This document shows positions 7,582-9,563 of a DNA stretch of 9,563 nucleotides, one piece after another; the first letter of the stretch is position 1, and every line of letters begins with the position of its first letter. This DNA is from Acidiphilium sp. CAG:727 (GTDB lineage Bacteria > Bacillota > Clostridia > Christensenellales > Borkfalkiaceae), in assembly GCA_000437515.1 (NCBI GenBank), contig FR898450.1, positions 20,544 to 30,106 on the forward strand. Reading direction: 5' to 3'. Under the pieces are notes generated by a model, which searched no databases, was not told the origin of the DNA, and was given only the letters and a program-made list of their open reading frames with translations. Position numbers and translations under genes: made by a program.

Positions 7582-8477
7582 AAATAGTCGATATAAACGA
7601 ACTTAACGAAAAATATAAAACCCGCGCCGATTTTACCGAAGCCGACGCGGAATATTTTCAAAAAATAGACGAAATCAAAGAGACGGTTATCAAAAACGCC
7701 GCCACCGCGCCCGTAATACTTATCGCGGGTCCGTCGGGGTCGGGTAAAACGACCACCGCGCATAATCTCGAAGCGGCGCTCGATAAAGCGGGGGCAGAAA
7801 CTCATACCGTTTCGCTCGATAACTATTTTCGCACGGTAACCGAAGAAGAACGTTCCACGATAGATTTCGAATCGCCTTCACGCGTAGACGGCGAACTTTT
7901 AAGCGAACACATTGCGAAAATCGCTCGCGGCGAAGAGATTGAAATTCCCGTTTTCGACTTCCCGAACATGCGAAGAAGCGACGAAACGATCAAGTTAAAA
8001 CGTAGCGACGGCGAACTTATAATTTTCGAGGGCATACACGCTCTTAATCCGTCGGTAATAACCGCGCCGGGAGAATTTACCGCAAAAATCTACGTCAGCG
8101 TGCGTACCCGCGTTTCTTACGGCAACGAAGTTCTGCAACCCGAATACGTAAGACTTCTTCGAAGGATAGCGAGAGATAAACTCTATCGCGGAAGAACCGC
8201 CGCCGTTACGTTAAGTTATCTTGAAAGCGTAACGAGAGGCGAAAATAACTTCGTAAAACCCTTCAAACGATTTGCCGATTTTCAGATCGATACGTTTTTA
8301 GGTTACGAAGCAGGCGTGTACAAGAGCATAATCGAACGTGATATAATAAACGTCGCAGCGGATGAAAAAGACGAAAACGCAAAAAAGATTTTAACCGGAT
8401 TTTTAAGTTGCGTCTGCGCTCTCGATAAAGAAAAAACGCCCGAAAACTCGCTTATAAGAGAGTTTATAGGGCGTTAA
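7578..8477 (+). CDS. uridine kinase/phosphoribulokinase-family P-loop kinase
   Basis: This is a 299-aa cytoplasmic kinase. The Walker A motif is GPSGSGKTT (51-59). The substrate-side motif VSLDNYFRTVTEEE follows at 78-91, and IPVFDFPNMRR at 123-133. A Walker-B-like strand LIIFEGIHALNP (147-158) follows. The set matches uridine kinase/PRK proteins, and it most resembles the catalytic half of the about 550-aa clostridial proteins in which a TGS-type N-terminal region precedes the kinase. That N-terminal half is missing here. Nucleoside phosphorylation is the default function, but the gene is translationally coupled (ATGA overlap, no separate strong ribosome binding site) to a three-subunit oxidoreductase, so another small hydroxylated substrate is possible. 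The 3' end contains a hairpin that appears to serve as the terminator of the convergent gene. Confidence 0.92.
   Translation: MKIVDINELNEKYKTRADFTEADAEYFQKIDEIKETVIKNAATAPVILIAGPSGSGKTTTAHNLEAALDKAGAETHTVSLDNYFRTVTEEERSTIDFESPSRVDGELLSEHIAKIARGEEIEIPVFDFPNMRRSDETIKLKRSDGELIIFEGIHALNPSVITAPGEFTAKIYVSVRTRVSYGNEVLQPEYVRLLRRIARDKLYRGRTAAVTLSYLESVTRGENNFVKPFKRFADFQIDTFLGYEAGVYKSIIERDIINVAADEKDENAKKILTGFLSCVCALDKEKTPENSLIREFIGR
8431..8475 (-). terminator. intrinsic terminator for the - strand small membrane protein gene, inside the kinase 3' end
   Basis: AACGCCC (8435-8441) pairs with GGGCGTT (8469-8475), and the inner AAACTC (8444-8449) pairs with GAGTTT (8460-8465) around a 10-nt loop, with a small internal bulge. 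Read on the - strand, the stem is followed at once by a run of six T (A run at 8431-8436) and three more T after one C. On the + strand there is no T run after the stem. The hairpin starts about 24 nt past the stop of the - strand gene and lies within the last 16 codons of the kinase. Confidence 0.65.
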
Positions 8478-8498
8478 TCCGAGCAATTATCAGGGTTA

Positions 8499-8681
8499 TC
8501 AGTCGAGTTCTTCGTAGTTGTCGGACTTTTTCCCGTCCGTTTTTTCGGTCATTTCGCTTACTTTTTGTCTGACGCATTCCTGACCGTCTTTTACGAGTTT
8601 TCTCGCCTTATAAGAATTTGCGACTATAACCGCGCCGGCGAGTACGCCTGCGATCATACCGCAAATAAAGCCTTTTTCCAT
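8499..8681 (-). CDS. small single-pass membrane protein, YtxH-like
   Basis: This 60-aa protein begins MEKGFICGMIAGVLAGAVIV, giving one membrane segment at about residues 4-22 with glycine/alanine spacing. A hydrophilic, lysine/glutamate-rich cytoplasmic helix follows (KARKLVKDGQE, then KVSEMTEK), with an acidic end. The architecture matches small YtxH-type envelope/stress proteins, but the match is only general and no function is assigned. The start is chosen at 8681 because AGGAGG lies 5 nt upstream; a longer frame reaching 8792 would run across the ruvX promoter and start codon. It converges on the kinase with 21 bp between the stops and diverges from ruvX. Its last codons contain a hairpin that looks like a terminator for the + strand operon. 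Confidence 0.8.
   Translation of the reverse strand: MEKGFICGMIAGVLAGAVIVANSYKARKLVKDGQECVRQKVSEMTEKTDGKKSDNYEELD
8522..8545 (+). terminator. intrinsic terminator of the + strand operon, inside the convergent small gene
   Basis: CGGAC (8522-8526) pairs with GTCCG (8535-8539) around an 8-nt loop and is followed at once by six T (8540-8545). It lies 45 nt after the kinase stop codon, within the - strand gene region coding for its Thr/Lys/Asp-rich end. The stem is only 5 bp but GC-rich, so efficiency is likely moderate. Confidence 0.55.
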
Positions 8682-8686
8682 ACTTT

Positions 8687-8692
8687 CCTCCT
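8687..8692 (-). promoter_or_regulatory. ribosome binding site of the - strand small gene
   Basis: CCTCCT on the + strand reads AGGAGG on the - strand, 5 nt before the ATG at 8681. It decides the start in favour of the 60-aa product over a 97-aa form. Confidence 0.8.
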
Positions 8693-8738
8693 GCGTTTGC
8701 CTGATTACAGTATGTGAAAAAATCGCCGTAATATACGC

Positions 8739-8767
8739 TTGTAAAAAAATAAAAAAAGTGATACAAT
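8739..8767 (+). promoter_or_regulatory. sigma-A-type promoter of ruvX
   Basis: The -35 box TTGTAA (8739-8744), a 17-bp A-rich spacer, an extended TG (8759-8760) and the -10 box TACAAT (8762-8767) form a near-consensus promoter. The -10 ends 6 nt before the ruvX ATG at 8774, so the expected transcription start falls on or within a base or two of the start codon. Confidence 0.72.
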
Positions 8768-8773
8768 AATCGT

Positions 8774-9193
8774 ATGGGAAGAATAATAGCATTCGATATA
8801 GGCGATAAAAGGGTAGGCGTCGCGATGAGCGACCCGCTCGGGATAATGGCGCTGCCTCAAAAAACGTATTGGCGGAAAGGGTACGAAAAAGACCTTGCCG
8901 CTCTGTGCGAGTTGGCGAAGGCGAACTGCGCCGAGAAGATAGTCTGCGGACTTCCGTTGAATTTCGACGGGTCGGAAAGCGAACAGACGACGAAAACCCG
9001 CGAATTTATCGAAGGGCTTAAAACGCACACGGATATTCCCGTAGTTACCGCCGACGAAAGGTTCACTACGCTTATGGCACGAAGAGTTCTTATCGAAGCG
9101 GATATGCGCAGGGAAAAACGAAAAGAAGTGATCGACAGCATCGCCGCTTCATATATACTCGAAGATTATCTGAAACGGCAAGATAATAAATAA
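8774..9193 (+). CDS. ruvX: putative pre-16S rRNA nuclease / Holliday junction resolvase homologue RuvX (YqgF)
   Basis: This 139-aa RNase H-fold nuclease is the usual length for the family. In bacteria it is linked to 16S rRNA 5'-end maturation and is annotated as a Holliday junction resolvase homologue. The first catalytic Asp is in AFDIGDKRVGVAMSD (Asp8), VCGLPLNFDGSES follows at 57-69, the acidic site TADERFTT holds Glu95, and the last catalytic Asp is in VIDSIAASYIL (Asp121). The next in-frame Met (18) would remove Asp8, so the ATG at 8774 must be the start even though no Shine-Dalgarno precedes it. The promoter position suggests leaderless translation. The DUF1292 gene follows 21 bp later, matching the yrrK-yrzB order in Bacillus; the IreB gene usual just upstream in many Bacillota is not here. 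Confidence 0.95.
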   Translation: MGRIIAFDIGDKRVGVAMSDPLGIMALPQKTYWRKGYEKDLAALCELAKANCAEKIVCGLPLNFDGSESEQTTKTREFIEGLKTHTDIPVVTADERFTTLMARRVLIEADMRREKRKEVIDSIAASYILEDYLKRQDNK

Positions 9194-9214
9194 AAATAAA
9201 GAGGAAGAGAACGT

Positions 9215-9563
9215 ATGGGCGAAAAATATCGCGAAACCGAAGCGGGCGAAGAAAACGACGGAGTCGTAGCCTTAACCGACGATTCGGGCGAAGTAATACG
9301 ATTTTATCATATCGGCACTATTCAGTATAAAAGCGGGTGGTACGCTTTTTTCAAACCCGTAAACGAACTTGAAGGGGTCGACCCCGACGAACTTCTGATA
9401 TACGAAATAGAAGGCGAGGGTAAGGGCGAAGATCTCGTTCCCGTCGAAGACGAAACTTTGCAGACCGAAGTCTACGAGGCGTTTATGAAAGAACTGGAAG
9501 ACGATGACGAAGACTTAGGCGATATCGTCGCTACGCGCGGCTGTTGCGGCGGCGGTGATTGCC
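9215..9563 (+). CDS. DUF1292 (YrzB-like) protein, 3' end outside window
   Basis: The frame stays open to the window edge, giving at least 116 aa. GAGGA (9201-9205) lies 9 nt before the ATG. After a short acidic N-terminus comes the DUF1292 core: VVALTDDSGEVIRFYHIGTI (about 17-36), WYAFFKPVNE, then the strand LLIYEIEGEG. The ending LVPVEDETLQTEVYEAFMKEL is characteristic of the family. Beyond it is an acidic stretch EDDDEDLGD and a cysteine-rich end, RGCCGGGDC, which Bacillus YrzB lacks as far as I recall. Function of the family is unknown; it is usually cotranscribed with ruvX, as here. The Cys tail could bind a metal, but this is inference and the tail is incomplete. Confidence 0.86.
   Translation, partial: MGEKYRETEAGEENDGVVALTDDSGEVIRFYHIGTIQYKSGWYAFFKPVNELEGVDPDELLIYEIEGEGKGEDLVPVEDETLQTEVYEAFMKELEDDDEDLGDIVATRGCCGGGDC

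Noticed and set aside
8487..8502. Direct repeat TTATCAG twice in the gap between the convergent genes
   Set aside because: It is only 7 bp, so chance is likely; the second copy also includes the stop codon of the - strand gene.
8704..8732. Possible - strand promoter for the small gene (TGTAAT as -10)
   Set aside because: The -10 is one base from consensus and well placed, but the -35 position (ATTACG) matches poorly, so it is not listed as a feature.
8682..8792. Upstream extension of the - strand small gene to a 97-codon form
   Set aside because: It would cross the ruvX promoter and start codon and ignore the well-placed AGGAGG before the internal ATG at 8681.

Overview
The window reads as chromosomal DNA from an anaerobic member of the Bacillota, most likely a Clostridia-type lineage. 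The evidence is a parE-parC pair with clostridial-style motifs, a three-gene FAD/FAD/DUF1667 module of the kind seen in clostridial glycerol-3-phosphate operons, a ruvX-DUF1292 (yrzB) pair, and strong GGAGG-type ribosome binding sites at several genes. Genes are tightly packed, and nearly all read on the + strand. I see no rRNA, tRNA, CRISPR array, insertion sequence or phage gene.

Region 1 (1-3557): the 3' end of parE (topoisomerase IV subunit B, cut by the window edge) is followed 15 bp later by a full-length parC. Directly after the parC stop, and in a different frame, lies a coding-like ORF of about 166 codons (3057-3557). It has no usable start codon near its beginning, so it is either a frameshifted extension of parC or a gene that has lost its 5' end.

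Region 2 (3558-3723) is a short non-coding, hairpin-rich stretch that resembles a degraded dispersed palindromic repeat.

Region 3 (3724-8477) is a five-gene operon: a HAD-IIA phosphatase; a GlpA-like FAD oxidoreductase with a C-terminal BFD-type [2Fe-2S] domain; a second FAD/NAD(P) disulfide-reductase-fold oxidoreductase; a cysteine-rich DUF1667 protein; and a uridine-kinase/phosphoribulokinase-type P-loop kinase. The last four are linked by three successive 4-bp start/stop overlaps. The middle three probably act as one oxidoreductase complex for glycerol-3-phosphate or a similar 2-hydroxy acid or polyol phosphate. The HAD phosphatase and the kinase suggest that phosphate chemistry on a related substrate is linked to it.

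Region 4 (8478-9563): a small single-pass membrane protein on the - strand converges on the kinase. Each of these two genes appears to carry the other's intrinsic terminator inside its own coding sequence. Divergent from the small gene is ruvX, whose near-ideal sigma-A-type promoter places the predicted transcription start on the A of the ATG, so the mRNA looks leaderless. ruvX is followed by a DUF1292 gene with a cysteine-rich C-terminal end, cut by the window edge.

Most of the window is ordinary housekeeping sequence. The items most worth checking are the startless ORF behind parC, the reciprocal terminators, the leaderless ruvX and the make-up of the redox/kinase operon.
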